Counted from the first letter of the stretch, positions 50,325-63,891 are shown. The stretch: DNA of 64,000 nucleotides from Plectrocnemia conspersa (GCA_009617715.1 VTFK01000093.1:682001-746000); one strand, 5' to 3'. Translations and numbers: made by a program. The notes: a model not told the origin generated them from the letters alone.

Positions 50325-52229
50325 ATGTTTTCGGGGCTCACGAACCAGGTCAGCTCGTGGATGGGGGCCGCCAAAGGCGAGCCTCAGGACGAGGAGGTTC
50401 CCACTCCGACGAGGGAGCCCGCCGCTCAGGAGGCGGTCGAGGGAGAAAAGCCTAACAGGTATATCGCCCTTTATTGTGTTATTATCGATCCCGCGCGACT
50501 CGCGACTTACGCAATTTTCCTCTTTCGCTTCTAGTCCCACCAAGCAGGGCAGCCGACTGGACATGTTTACCAATGTGAAATCGCAAATGACCGGCTGGCT
50601 GGGCTCCGGTATTCCCATCCCCGGTCTGCGGAAAGGAGGCGAAGCTGAGGTCGCTCCGGCCGAGGCCGCGGAGCCTCCGGTCGCCGAACCGGCTCCTCCG
50701 CCGGTCGAGCGCACTAAAGACGACGATGAGAATTCTAGGTACATTAGGTACGGGGTTATCCATTAAATGATGAGTCACTAATTTTACACAAATTTTAATA
50801 TTCTTGCATTTTGAAAATTTCTTGCAACATTGGTTAGTCGGAAAGATTATAATATTAAAAAAATGCAACAGCATTTTTATAATAATATAATCGACTTATC
50901 GTTTTTGAAACGCTTTTACCATATATGCATGCATTTTTGTTTTATACGCAATGATTATAAAATTTGACAAAAAACTCACACTACACCAATGATGCAATTA
51001 ATTCATACCGTTGATAATAGATGCGCAGAGCCGATGGTGAGACACTTTAACGTTTTCTATGCTATATAATATATTCGATATTCAGATTTGCTCTTTCGTT
51101 ATGTAATATGTTAAACGATTTTTATTTCATTTTTATACAATGATAATGATCATGCACATACTAATTTATATTTTTTGATATTTTTTAGCCACCGATAGTT
51201 CTTCATCATGCCACTTTTATATACATACATTTTTATAGCATATATACTGATCGAATCATCGATTGACATTGTGTTGAATCATTTGCTTAGCGCAATTAAT
51301 GCTAATGGGCTTGAACACATATCGGTGACATTATTTATGGATGAACCCCCATTGTTCATGTTATTTTTTAAGTATTTTATTTTTAAGACTTTCGTTCTTC
51401 ACTAGCCCCAAATTAATATATTATATAATAATTAGTGTGTTATGAAAACGTTCCATGAAAGATTGCTTAGAATACTCATTCAAATCGAAACGATCAATAG
51501 AACACATTCTTTCACATTGACATTATGAAATTGCTTTGTTATGCTGTAATAATAATCATCAAAAATCATTCGAATCGTATGAGCGGATTGAACGAAGGTT
51601 TGTATAAAAGGTATGCGGTTGAACGTATCCTGTCGAAATCATTAAGATATAAAAACCGAAGGTGAGTTATAAACACGTTCATAATAAAATCATTATCATT
51701 TCAAAAATATATTTATATATAATATATATTGCTATTATTATTTGATTAAATCAGCATGAAGCATTTATTTAATTTATATGTTGTTAAAATGTAAAGATCG
51801 AGAAGTTAGCATGGCCATCTCAGTGTATGATATATTGATGAAAAACGTGTGTTTATGCTAGTTTGGTCCGTGTTTCATTTTTGTGTGTAAACGTATCTTA
51901 TTCGACAATGTGTATTTCTATGTATATTTTGTATAGGTGTTTAATTGAATTGCAGTGATACCGGCGGCGCCGATAGTAGACCAGTGTCTCCAGTCGGAAC
52001 GCCTACGGAAGAAGCGACCGGTCAGATCGGAAACGGTATTTATAAATTAATCTTTAATCAATCGTAAGTAATTCGCCATTGGCATTTTCGTTGTTTTGTC
52101 GAAACAGTGACACACAAGGCGGTGGCCGGTGCGAAATCTTTCGGCAACTTCTTGTATTCGGCCGTGAACAAGGCCGGTGCCAAAGTTAGCGAGGCCGGGG
52201 CGAAAATTAAGAAAACCGTCGAAGAGAAT
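50325..52229 (+). CDS. Sap47: SAP47/SYAP1-like synapse-associated protein, first four coding exons
   Basis: SAP47 (vertebrate SYAP1) is a cytosolic BSD-domain protein linked to synaptic plasticity and Akt signalling. Exons: 50325-50458, 50535-50738, 51956-52035 and 52108-52229; phases agree, and about 180 residues are encoded. The start MFSGLTNQVSSWMG is characteristic of the insect protein. A second similar block follows (MFTNVKSQMTGWLGSGIP), then an Ala/Pro/Glu-rich linker. The last exon encodes GAKSFGNFLYSAVNKAGAKV and IKKTVEEN, matching the helical region of SYAP1 before the BSD domain. It ends in phase 0 at a GTGAGT donor. The BSD exons were not found before 64000, so the gene continues beyond the window or is missing them. 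The frame is open upstream to an ATG at 50145, but the conserved start is 50325. A second in-phase donor 9 bases later (50747) would insert three residues. Confidence 0.85.
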
Positions 52230-54379
52230 GTGAGTGATTTTTTCTTTTATATTCTGATATGAAAAGGCGAGAGAGAAAATAATCGGTCTTACCCATCGGC
52301 GCGAGAATGATTAATCGCCTTTTTGAGATATGTATGCGTAGGGCGGACACAAAGGTACCACTTTAGAGGCAAGGTTAACCGTTTAACCGTGGTGGCAATT
52401 CGTTGGTAGCACTTTGAGGCGTTCGAAAATAGCGGCGGACCAAAGTCAACGCGTCCCAGTGTGGTCTTGTACGTTTTGTATTTGTGTACCTCGATTTTGT
52501 CCGACGTGGAACGTAACTGGGTCATCGGGTCACCTGGCTTCGTCGAATTTGAAGCATACTTTAACTTGTGTGTATATTTATATAAGGGCGCAGGTTGTAA
52601 GAGAAATCGCTTTTAAGGGAAGTGAATTTAATTCAATCACATGTCTTAGTCATAGTACAGAGGCGGCTTTTGAGTGTAAAATTTCATTACATGGCCAAAT
52701 AAATCGCGATATTTAATTGAATTAAAATAATTTTCGCGGCGCAATAAAATGGTTTAGTATTTCGCTACACAGATAAGTAATTTGCTATACTTTAAATTTA
52801 AAAGTAAATATATATTTTTTGAAAAAAAATTTCACTGCGCGGTCAAATGAACTGCATTATTAATTCTCGAAGAAGATGGCTCATTATGCCACCAAGTTTA
52901 ATAATATATCTAATATTTTTTTTACATTAATAAATAAATCTTGATTTTTCTTTAAATGTGCGGCAAAAGCACTGTATTCTTGAAATAATTAAGAGATTAA
53001 GCATTATATCAATGTAGATATGTATAATAGAAAAATACGCAGAAAAAAAAAGATTATAATGCAGTTAAAAGATAGTTTTAATTAAAGAAACACGTAAATA
53101 ATTCTCGCTGCGTTGGTAATAGAATAGCATATTTTTTAACGTAAAATAGTAAAAAAATCTCGTTTGCATTATACTTGAAATTAAAAATATTTTCTCGCTG
53201 CGTAAACGCAAAATATATTCACTAAATTGCTTGGGTTGAAATTATATTTAGTGAGCACCACAGCGAGTGAGTAAAGTAGTGCGTTTCAATCACTAAATAC
53301 TAAACTACTCGACGCGAATTGGTTTAGTGATTCAATTTCAGTTTTTACTTGTAAGGTTTGCCATTGGGTGAGTGATTTAGTGATCAAGTAATACGTGTGT
53401 ACCAAATATCGATTTGGTATTGTTAGAAGAGACGAGGTCAGCGTAATAATATCTGCCAAATATCAGAAAAATTTACCTTTTTTTTCTCGTCTTTTAAATT
53501 ATGCCAGCGGTTCAAATCGCTATATTTTTTGGATTTTCGGAAAAATCTACCCAGCTCAATTGCGACGTGCATATTATTTTCTACTTTCCCATCTGTCCCG
53601 AACCGGATCGGTTCACGGTGCGAAACTTGTTACGTAACGTATAGTCGGTATCGACCGGCCGAGTCGCGACCCCCTCGCAACCCCCTTTGTGCCGGAAGCC
53701 CCCACGAAACGGGGGTGTTCGCCCTCCCCTTCGACCGACCCAGACCTGCGATGAATCATTTGACGTCTTTACGGGGAAATCCTGAATGACCGTCGGAATG
53801 ATTCACAGAATTACATTTACATTCTCCGCAATCGCGTAAATTACGAGAAAGGGTCTAACGATTCACGTTGCACCGCTTTAGGGTAGCTTGTTCGACATAG
53901 TCTTGCGTTTTGAAGTTAAAACAACTGATAAAACAAATCATTACTAACTCGTGACAATGCAATTTTAAGTGCAGTTGCGCGATAGCGAATACTATAAAAT
54001 TTTAATTATCGCGAGTTAGTCTTTTAAATGCGAGAATTTTTCAACTCTCCATGCTTCTTGAAAGATCCAACTCGCCATCTATATTTTCTAATTTAACCGT
54101 TATAACTTTGTTGGACTGTCTGCAGATCGATAGTGTTACGATATTATGTAATATATGCAGTGTTTCTAGAGAGAACAACGCCTGGAACTTTGCCAATATA
54201 TTTTAATTGTTTTAAAAGTGTATTGTTTATTAAAGTTGTATGTGTAAAATAATTTATGTAGGTCATTCTAGGATTTTGTCGTCAATTGCTATCATAAACG
54301 AAATAATCTCGTTAGGCGACGAAAAGTCACGCGTTTCTCTACCCTTTTTAATAAAGTAAAAGCGGAGTATTTAAATATT

Positions 54380-54647
54380 CAGTGTAACTTACGAGTATTT
54401 CGAGATAAGATCATTTTTTTTACTTTTACTCGACATACGAGCAAATAAATGTATTGCGTAACTTATAAAATAATCATTAATTTAGGTAGTACGTATTTAC
54501 CATTTCAATTGACATTAATTAATTTCAATTTTCTCCGTTAAAATAGATTAATGGAATTTCAATTCATTTCAATTGGAAAAATTGATTTGACATACGAGTA
54601 ATTTGAATTACGAGGACGAATTAAACTCGTAAGTCAAGGTACCACTG
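54380..54647. mobile_element. Pogo/Tigger-like MITE with CAGTG ends
   Basis: Left end CAGTGTAACTTACGAGTATT; right end in reverse complement CAGTGGTACCTTGACTTACG. Both carry an ACTTACGAGT block, and the interior repeats ATACGAG and AATTTCAATT motifs. The right flank is TA. About 268 bp, no reading frame. Confidence 0.6.
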
Positions 54648-55541
54648 TATACCAAATATATATGATAGATTAGTCAGTGACTGATACCCGAACGACACGG
54701 ATTCGAATTAGGGTTCTCAATTATTCGTAGTTTTTAACTATTTGAATATTGAATAAAAAATGGATTCGAACATATTCTTAATTTTGTCTCGGTTTATACC
54801 GATATTAATTTATTTATCCAGTTAGTGCAATTATTTATTTGCCATTTCAGCTTTTTCAAAGAATTAAGATCTGTTGCAATATAATTAAATTACCAACATT
54901 TTAAATATGTAATTTTATCGAATTTATTGTTTATAAAATAGCTAATAGTGATTGGAACGAATTTTATTTACACAAAGATCGGATCTGTATCGAAGCTTGT
55001 TCTGTGGGGATTTTGTGCGATCGAATTATTTGACTGATTAATTAAGTAATAAAATCTTTGCTTCTTGAAACAACAAATACAAAATCGTAACCCGTACTTC
55101 ACAAACATTGTTATGCACACTTGTTTTTGAGATATTCTGCGAGTTTCGGTCATAGTAGACACGCCAAAAAACATTCTATTCAATAAATATTTTTCGAAGA
55201 CGTAAAAGCATTTTTGTTGTTGAAAAGAAGCGTCTCATTGTCTCGCATTTTGAAACAAAATAAAGGCGCATAAAAGACCGTGGATTTTGGAGCGGCACTA
55301 GCCACTCGGGCATATTGAAAGAAAAAAAAACGATTACCTACTTTGTTCAAGTATATAAATTATTACATTTAAAGATTTTTTTTTTCAAATTTCAATTGAG
55401 TATAAACGAATATTCGATCAATTATTCGAATATTCATATAGTTGAAATTCAGATAAATAATTCGAATCCTATGTTTTTCAATTTCTATTGATGAATAAAA
55501 GTAGAGCGAAGTCGCGCACAGTGATATCTATTGTGAATGCA

Positions 55542-55785
55542 ATGGCGTAGCTAGGGTATGTGTCGCCCGGGGCAATACTTAAAATTGCCGCCCCCCCCAT
55601 ACATAAAATCAGCATTTCTTAAAATAATAAATTTATTTTTGTTAAGCTCTTGCTATTCGTAGATTTATATACATTTTAGTATATTCAGGGTTAAGAACCA
55701 CACTAGACGATTCCATCGCGAATATGCCGCCCCCAAGCAAGTGCCGCCCGGGGCGGCCCGCCCCCTCCGCCCCACTGTGTGAATG
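55542..55785. mobile_element. GC-ended MITE (GGCGTAGCTAGGG family)
   Basis: Left end ATGGCGTAGCTAGGGTATGT followed by GCCCGGGGCAA; right end contains AAGTGCCGCCCGGGGCGGCC. The GC-rich termini stand out from an AT-rich centre. Similar sequence occurs near 31370-31425 in inverted orientation (GCCACCTGGGGCGC then CCAAGCTACGCCATTGG), and a weaker match lies near 25785-25805. The left-end motif is a common non-autonomous transposon end in insects. Confidence 0.55.
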
Positions 55786-58700
55786 AAATAATCGATCTAA
55801 AAATTCAGATTGTCTCCGAGTCTCAGTCGACTTGTAATAATGTGAGCGGACATTTTTGAAATGAATCTTTGATTATTATCTTTCTTTATTTGTTTACCTC
55901 GTATCTGACTTTTGTTCCCAGCTATATTGTATCATATTTGCCAGCACATAAGCGATATTTAATGGTCCGCCCGTGACATTAATATAATTAACCGTGAAAG
56001 CGTCATATTAAACGATTGTTCTTGTGACTTATTTATTGAAATAGTGAAGGGCGATTTGGGAACTGAAAACACAAATTGGGTTTCTGTGTTTCGACATAAA
56101 TAAAAAAATATGTGTACAATGCTCCTTAGCATCATAAATCTACCAACATTGAGTACTATTACTTTAGGGAGATAAAGAAAATAATGTTAAAAAAAATGAA
56201 AATAATGTTCGTTAAGGAATCCGTAATATATAGTCGTAATTTAAATTAGTGTCTAATTATAAAATACATATCATTTGAACTAGACATTCGCAGTCAGACG
56301 TCCTTTAAAAAAACATTCCTTTTTTATTTTTCTACCCGATTATGGTTAAAATTGGAATAAAACGAGACTCATCCCAATGTCGTGCGACGTACTTAACTCC
56401 CGCAGTATTGTGCGCTTTTGATCTCGAAAGTAAAATTTAATATTTTATAATGGCGGCTCCATAATCGTGCATTGTGCGACAAGCAGTATTTTTATCACTT
56501 GTGTAAGCGGTCGGTTCGACGACCCGCGAAAGTTCAAGAAACCCGCGCCGAGATACAAGCGACCTTTGGTCGCTTTACGAGCGCCCCCTTTTCTAGACCT
56601 TGGCTGCGAGAAGTCATTTCTGCCCCCAAAAACACTGGCAAACAGCCGAGAAAATTCGCCGGCCCAGACAGGGCCGGCTTTCCGCAACGATCGATAGCAC
56701 CAAAGATTGCAACCGAAAAAGGCGCCGGATTTCTTTTTCTCGTTTTATTACGACTCTCGAACAGACAGCCATTACGTAATGTAATAATATATTCGATAAA
56801 TGCTGCGGCGTACGGAGGCGCCCTGGGGAAATCATATGCTTTTGTAGTTTTAGGTTTTAGAGGCGTTTCCAGGAAAAATATTCCGCAAAGCGGTGCAGCT
56901 TTCTAGTTGCATGCACGAATGCAGGATTTTAATTTTTGTATTCCCATTGTAGCTAGTTGATGGTTTTGAATAAACATGGGAAAAACAAAGAAATCGTGGA
57001 ACAGGAAATATGAAATTTCGATTTTTGAGTTAAAAGGGTTTTTAATGAAAACTCGAATAAACCAATTAGTGGTTTTGCTAAGTATTTTTATTACTCCATG
57101 GTAGTGATCCTAAATTCTTAAAAGCTTGTTTAAAATGTGCAAAAGCCTCGCTATAATAGTGACATACTATTGGTTACAATACATAACACATATTTCAAAA
57201 TATTATATTTTGAGATTGACTTACAATACCTTTAGAATACTCATGGTGTACATAGTAAACATTAAAACCAGATTCTTGATTCCAGTCATAAAAGTTCTAG
57301 ACTCTTTTTGACATGTTTAAACTGCGTAGATCATTTAACGCATATACAAACATTTTTAATGAGCTTATCAGTGACAGTGGATAGCTTTTCATTCCTCTCT
57401 TAGTCATAAATGTCACTTTCTCTTATTTTGCATGTACATAACAACATTTACATAAATAGAAACAAGCTTTCGACGAACTTCAGCAGCAGTTTCTCTACAA
57501 GATTTCCCAAAAAAATCAACCACCGTCACCGCTTCTTAGAACAACGAAATATGTATACGCAATTAGAAAGACATTTGCTTGATGGGCATTGTCTAAGGTC
57601 GTATACTGCAACAGGAATCTTGTGGATCCGGTGATTTATTGTTTCCCGTGACCGTTTTGCAACAAAGAAATATTCTTTTAATGACGGATAATATTTACAG
57701 TAAGAACACTTGCGTGTTATTTACATGATTCTTTCGGGTCGTAATGAGGGCTTTTGTGTAGTCCCATTCTTTACGCTATTTTCTTGTTTCCATGTTGATG
57801 TATGATCATTTTGGTTTTAAGAATAAGACCCCACAACAGTATACTATTATAAAATTGATGAACAGAGAACAGGATGATCGTTTATGATAATTAACTTCAA
57901 TTAAGTGATGGTTGGTTGATTGATTGATCTAAATTACTTTGATTGGTTACAGATCGCCGAGCTACGAAGGAATTTTGGGCTCCCGAGCTTATACCCGAAT
58001 CTTATAAAAATTGACAATAATAGAAGTTGAAACTTACATTTTTCATATAACGAACAAAATAAAGAGTAAAAACCTCTTTGGTTTATTGATAAAACGAAAT
58101 TTAGTTTCGCCGACAAGGAAATTGTATGGCTTAGCCTCCATACATTTTTGCAGTCTGTCGATTCCCATGCCGAGCGGTTTCTTATCTGGTTATTAATGTA
58201 GTTCTTTGATTACCAAAGAAAAGATAAGGCCGTTTAGAGTAGTTAAGAAAATCGTAAACAATTTTTTTCCATTCAGATACTTCCGACCTCTATTAAAAAC
58301 TTCCAAGAAAGCATGCATATTTTCAAACATCCGGCACGGACCCTCCCTTTTTGTGCAGTGGTTGTAAACGCTTAAAATTATTCGTACAAATTTAATTTTT
58401 AACAAAAAAGACATTTATTTGGCATTTTTTTCGAAAAGAAACACTACGTAAGCTGAAAGTGTCATGAAAAATCGTGTTGTATACAATGGGATTCAATTGC
58501 GCGTCAAAATGGAATGAAGAAATTGTTTAAACATACGTAGTAGGTAGTTCACAATAAAAAAGTTATTTACACTGGACATTTATTTTAACGCACAAACATC
58601 TACCACAAGAAAAACATAATCCAACCTTTACTACCTCAAGGGACCGAAGGATTAAACTTATATAGTTTATATTGCCTTCAGATGTATTGTATTTATGCTC

Positions 58701-59147
58701 CATAAAGGGCTGCAAAATCACTTTTGTCCTAAATATTACTCCAAAAAACGTTATATAACGTTCTTGTTGTGTTATGTCTTAGTTTTATCACACCTAATAC
58801 CGTTTTATAGGAAGTTATGTACCTTGAATGTCTAGTTTTTTTTATGTTGCTTATGTACCACGTAGAGTATTTACCTGAATACATTAATGGAATTTTACGT
58901 GTTATTCCCTTTGCTGTCTATCTAGATCTATTTCTAGCGAAGGGCGAATGTTCCGCTATTCTTTTTTTCCTTCGAGAGATTTCTATAGAATGATGTTTTA
59001 GCATTCGTTTCATGCTTCAATATACATATATCATATTTTATAAGGGGAACAGCAGAGGAATCACACATTAAAAAAAGGGAATGACACAATACATTTATTA
59101 CTATTTTTTCTGATATTATTATATTATATTTTATTATTATATTATAT

Positions 59148-59192
59148 TATATGGCGCATTGGGGTAACCTGTTAGGCCACGATGGTCTTAAT
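59148..59192 (-). repeat. Short dispersed repeat, copy with partners at 45583 and 61231
   Basis: On the minus strand the segment reads ACCATCGTGGCCTAACAGGT followed by TACCCCAATGCG. The same block, with small differences, lies at 45583-45626 (inside the hAT remnant) and 61231-61285. CCTAACAGG resembles part of a tRNA box A, so it may be the head of a second SINE family. Confidence 0.6.
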
Positions 59193-59644
59193 TTAATCTA
59201 AAAAAAAAAATAAAAAAATAAGACATTTAAAAATATATGATATACAACAGTAAAAGTATTTTTCCGCATCAAAAATATTTTTCAGAAATTTGTTGCCCAC
59301 TCTTACGTTAAATACGGGCATATTTTAATTTTCATCAAATGTGATCGTTGTATGTAAGCGAAATTCATATATTTCTGAGAATTCATTTTCACATTGATCT
59401 CATAATAAGTAAGCGAAATAATACTTCCAAATATTTTTCACTTAACAGACAGGTCATACAGGCAACTTTTTTTTTATGAGATGTAAGGATTTAGGAAAAA
59501 ATATATTAATAAATGAGAGTGGATATTTTTTAATAAAATATCATAAATATGAGATGACGAATATTTCCATTTATATCGCTAATACATGTTTCTTTAAAGT
59601 ATTTTATATTAGTGTATTTATTAATATATTATTACTTATCATAT

Positions 59645-59725
59645 TTTGCGGATCGAATTTATTATGTATTAAGTTTAATTAAGGCGTTTTTATGTGTCGA
59701 TTTATTAATATTGTAATAATTAATT
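59645..59725 (+). repeat. Dispersed repeat, partner at 62970-63070
   Basis: ATTTTGCGGATCGAATTTAT, then TATGTATTAAGTTTAAT and a CGATTTATTAATATTGTAATA block, recur at 62970-63070 in the same order and orientation with extra sequence in between. No coding potential. Confidence 0.65.
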
Positions 59726-60859
59726 CACTGGGTTTTAGTAGATCAGTGCTGTACTAAAATAGTATCAAAAATTCATATTCCTCTGCCACTGGATTTCAGG
59801 ATTTCAGTCAGTTTGTTTGTCGCTCAAGTGCACACACGGGGCTTGTGTTTAGTTTGCATAATGGTTAGCTTTCATGTATGTTGCATGCATTTTATCAATT
59901 ATTATACGTTTTTAATTATATATGTATCTAGCGTATACAAAATTACTTGTTGCTTTTACTTTATCATGTTTCGTTATTAAATGTAATAAAATAGATCGAT
60001 CCTTTTCGGCGCTAAACTCTGAGTTTCCCGATTTAATGAATTTCTCGGAGGCCCGGGTCTTGAAAAAATATTTATATCCATTATTCATTACGTTTGCTTT
60101 GCTCAAGCATTAAATCAATATTTTGAAGAAACAAATATATACGAAACTCGATCCGAGAACGAAACGCGAATCTGATTTCAAAATTTGATTTGATTTAAAA
60201 AGTTCGACGGTTTTATTTTTAAGAGAAAAGCTTCGTCGGGATGTGCTTGTTAGCTGGCGGGCTGAAGGAGAAGGCTATTGAATTTCCGATTATGGGAAAG
60301 AACGTAACTCTCTATGGTTTACGTTCGTATGCGAGTTTTACGTGTGAACCATTCGCATATTTTTATACCTTCCGCAATCGACGTAGACACGAACGTAGGG
60401 ATTTATAGCACACGTGAAGCCCTTTCGCAATTTATCGACATGTTGTATATTACATAATAGTATTTAAATTCTACTAAGCTTATGATTCTTAACGTAAAGT
60501 TAAATATAGGCGATACCTCGCAAATTGCGTATTTAGATAAATACAGTAGTATCGAATTTAGGACGAATATAAGGTGGAGTTTTGTCTATTTTTGCACTAC
60601 AAAATAATTGTGTGTATTATATTTTTGATAGATTTTTAGGATAGTTTTTTTTATCGATACAAAAGGGTCAATGGATTATTATGCCTGTGTATTATGAAAA
60701 TATTGTAGTATTTCATCTAAAATCTAGTTTCCTTAACAATATAACAATTTAATAGTAGTTAAAAATAATGTTTATTATGTATGGAATACAATATCTATAC
60801 ACAATACGAAGGATGAAAATGAAAGGCAGCGTTTATAATTCAAAATAGAGTAAATTTAG

Positions 60860-61060
60860 GAATAACCTAGTCCTTAAAACAGAGAAGTCACGGGTTCCGG
60901 TCCCCGCAGTAGACTCGAATTTTTATTTATAAAAATGCGCTATTATTAATAACTTACCTCAGCTGCAAAGTGACATCTAGTCATTGTAAACTTTAATAAA
61001 ACATAATTTAATTAATTATATTGATGAAATTTATTCCCAGACTTTCAATATGGTGTTTAA
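60860..61060 (+). repeat. tRNA-derived SINE, copy 3
   Basis: A box-B-like GGGTTCCGGTCCCCGC (about 60892-60907) precedes the shared body GAATTTTTATTTATAAAAAT GCGCTATTATTAA. Then come CAGCTGCAAAGTGACATCTA and, further on, TTCCCAGACTTTCA. The order matches copies at 48395-48535 and 48990-49195. Confidence 0.7.
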
Positions 61061-61230
61061 TACTTAATTGTAGGTATTATTTGTGTCCGATTGACTTACA
61101 TAGTTGTATTTAACAACTATCGGATGTTTCATTAGTGTTAAAATTAGCCATAGTTTATGGACGTTACATTTTGCCATTAATTACCCATACGATGTTAATG
61201 AAATATTTTTTACTCGACCGGACATTTTAA

Positions 61231-61285
61231 TAATTACGTCCATCGTGATCTAACAGGTTACACCAATGCATCACGGTGATCGAAA
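61231..61285 (+). repeat. Short dispersed repeat, third copy
   Basis: Reads CCATCGTGATCTAACAGGTT then ACACCAATGCATCACGGTGA. It matches 59148-59192 (inverted) and 45583-45626 and is the longest of the three. Confidence 0.6.
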
Positions 61286-63843
61286 AATAAATAAACCTCG
61301 GTTATTATAAATTAACCGGATACCCATTTCAGTTCCGGGTAATTTATTACATTGTATGCATTAGACTTAATATTTTTTTAATAATATTTACCTATTTTTT
61401 AATAATATTTAAATATTTTTTGTAATTCCATAGTAAAATTTATTAAAAAAGTATTTTTTTATTGCTGTTATTTTTTTTTCTAAAAAGTAATATTTCAAAA
61501 ATATCATTGAATTTTTATAAATATCAGTACATGGTATATATTTCATTTTTGTTGAAAAACTGTTAGCAATGGAAAATACGCATTCACTTACCATTGAAGT
61601 AGATTTAATATAATATATGGCAAGCAATTAAAAAGCTTTTCTTGAATTCGACTTCGTTTACCACTAGATTCCAGAAATTTAAAATGTTTTGGTAAATCCC
61701 ACGAATCCATTTATTTTGCTTTGATAGTATTCGTAACCGAAATAATCGTATTTTTCATTTCTTGAATTAAAAATTCGTTGTCCAAAGTTTTTTACTCGTA
61801 ACTTTTTTAGAATTATTTTCTATTAATTCAATATCAATATAGTTATCTTGTTGATGTAGTCGCTTCATAATACTGATTGCATATGATATAAAAATATATT
61901 TATAACTATATAGCTGAAAAGTGATTGAAAATTATTTTTATCAGATAAAACTAATGCGATTTTTATAAAGTTGTATTTAAAAAAAAATATTAGTCATAAT
62001 AAAGTCCATAGTCAAGATTAAATTTTGTCATGAAACTAAATTAAGATAGTAAAAATGGCAAAGATTTCAAAACCACTATTGTTTTGTCTTATGTCCATGA
62101 ACGTGGGACAATTTTAATATAATAATTTGCTTATTGTAAAAACAAGTGAGAAGTATATATGCCCATTCCAATATATTGTTGACAACAAAAATGTGTTTCT
62201 ACTATGAGCTAAAAATTAACAGAAACTTGATGAAGTGCCGACCATTATCAAAGCATCATAAAATTTTAAATGTTTTTTTTTATAATCTTCTATTTATGAA
62301 CCACTTAATTATACATGAGAATTTGCTCAAGTAAAGAAAAAATATTTTTTGTAACTTGTAAAACGATAATTAAAATTAATTACCTAATCAAATCCTAATA
62401 AAATAATTTTTAATCAAATCATAGTTAACAAGCAAAAGCTCGCAGAATTGTACGCATTTATATATTTCGTTAACTGGAAAATGCCTTATACTTATCTTAT
62501 CATCATAAAACTTTCGGACTGTGAAATAAGGATACATTGTCCCTGCGCAAAACACCGCTCTCACTACCTGGTCTGAATGCAGCTGTGAATTGAGCGGATT
62601 TTTTGCACTACATCCGTTGCGACATAACCAATTGCCCATTTTACGATCGCAGAGCTTTTCGCGCACACATCGTTTAGCGCTGTATGGACGTTGTCTTCGG
62701 TGTATTTGCACCTCAAAAAACCTATTATTAACTATTAAATTAGGATTGACAGCGCTTTTAAGATTACTATATTGTAAAGTAAACTCCATGTTGTTATATT
62801 AATATTTGATTTAATCCTCATTCATAGTATAATATATATGTAGAGCCCTTTACCTTCGCAATAATATATTATTAAAACGAAGATTATATTTTTATGTGCT
62901 CCATATCCTATTATACATATCTATACGCTTTACATAATTTCTGCTTAATGGCGCGTAAACGAGGACTTAATGAGATTTTGCGGATCGAGTTTATTATGTA
63001 TCAAGTTTAATCGCGTACAGTATAATTCAATTACGGGGATTTGATGCATCGATTTAATAAAATTGTAATATATAGTCTTCGTATGGAACAGAGTGCGCTT
63101 CTTATCTCGATGAAAATTATTGCTTTATTGCTTAATGTTACAATGATGCAAAGATTGCGTCATGATTAATGAGCTCGTTAACATTTATCATTATAAAGTG
63201 TGCCTTTTCGTTCTTAATAATGTTATTTCTAAGCTATATACATACTACTTTAAAAGCGTTTGTATAGACTAAAGTTTACACGCTGAAATTTCGGTTGACA
63301 TAAATCACTGCAAAGTGAGTCTTTCGTTGCGGGGTTTGCTATGATGGCATTTTAAAAACCTTACAAACAAGAAATTTTACTTATTATTCTTAGTTGGAAT
63401 TTTGCCTTAAATGAAGCCACAAGATTTAATTAAGTTAAATTCACGATGCACTTTCGTAAAGCTAGTATAATTGGCTTTGTAATGCCAAAATTTTTCTGCA
63501 ACAATCGTTTCTTCTTTTTAATAAAATGATTTTCTAGCAAACAATTATATTTTCTGTAAGTACGGTTATAAAAATTCGTTGATATCTTTCTGAATTAAAA
63601 AAATTCACACCACAAGATTTATTTTTTCTGTAAAAAAAAAAAAATACATAATAACGAAATATATATTTTTTTTATATTTACAGAAAAATGGAATACATAT
63701 TTATATACAATAATGGATAGAACTAAATGCGTTTACCAACTGTGGATACCTGGATGAAAATAAATCAATAGTATCAGACAGATGGTTAAGAAGTCGGATA
63801 GCTTTGCTCATTCGGGAGTTGTCCAATACTCCTTTTTGCTTGC

Positions 63844-63891
63844 GTTACTTCAAGCAATACTCAATTTCAATTGAGTATTGCTTGAAGTAAC
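63844..63891. repeat. Perfect 23-bp-arm palindrome
   Basis: Arms 63844-63866 and 63869-63891 are exact inverted copies (GTTACTTCAAGCAATACTCA...) with only two bases between them. No transposon termini are evident at its edges. It could be the core of a foldback element or a hairpin-forming intron segment. Confidence 0.9.

Noticed and set aside
50083..50766. 227-codon open frame overlapping the SAP47 first exons
   Set aside because: It runs through the splice donor and mixes frames; the conserved start and phases favour the exon model at 50325-50738.
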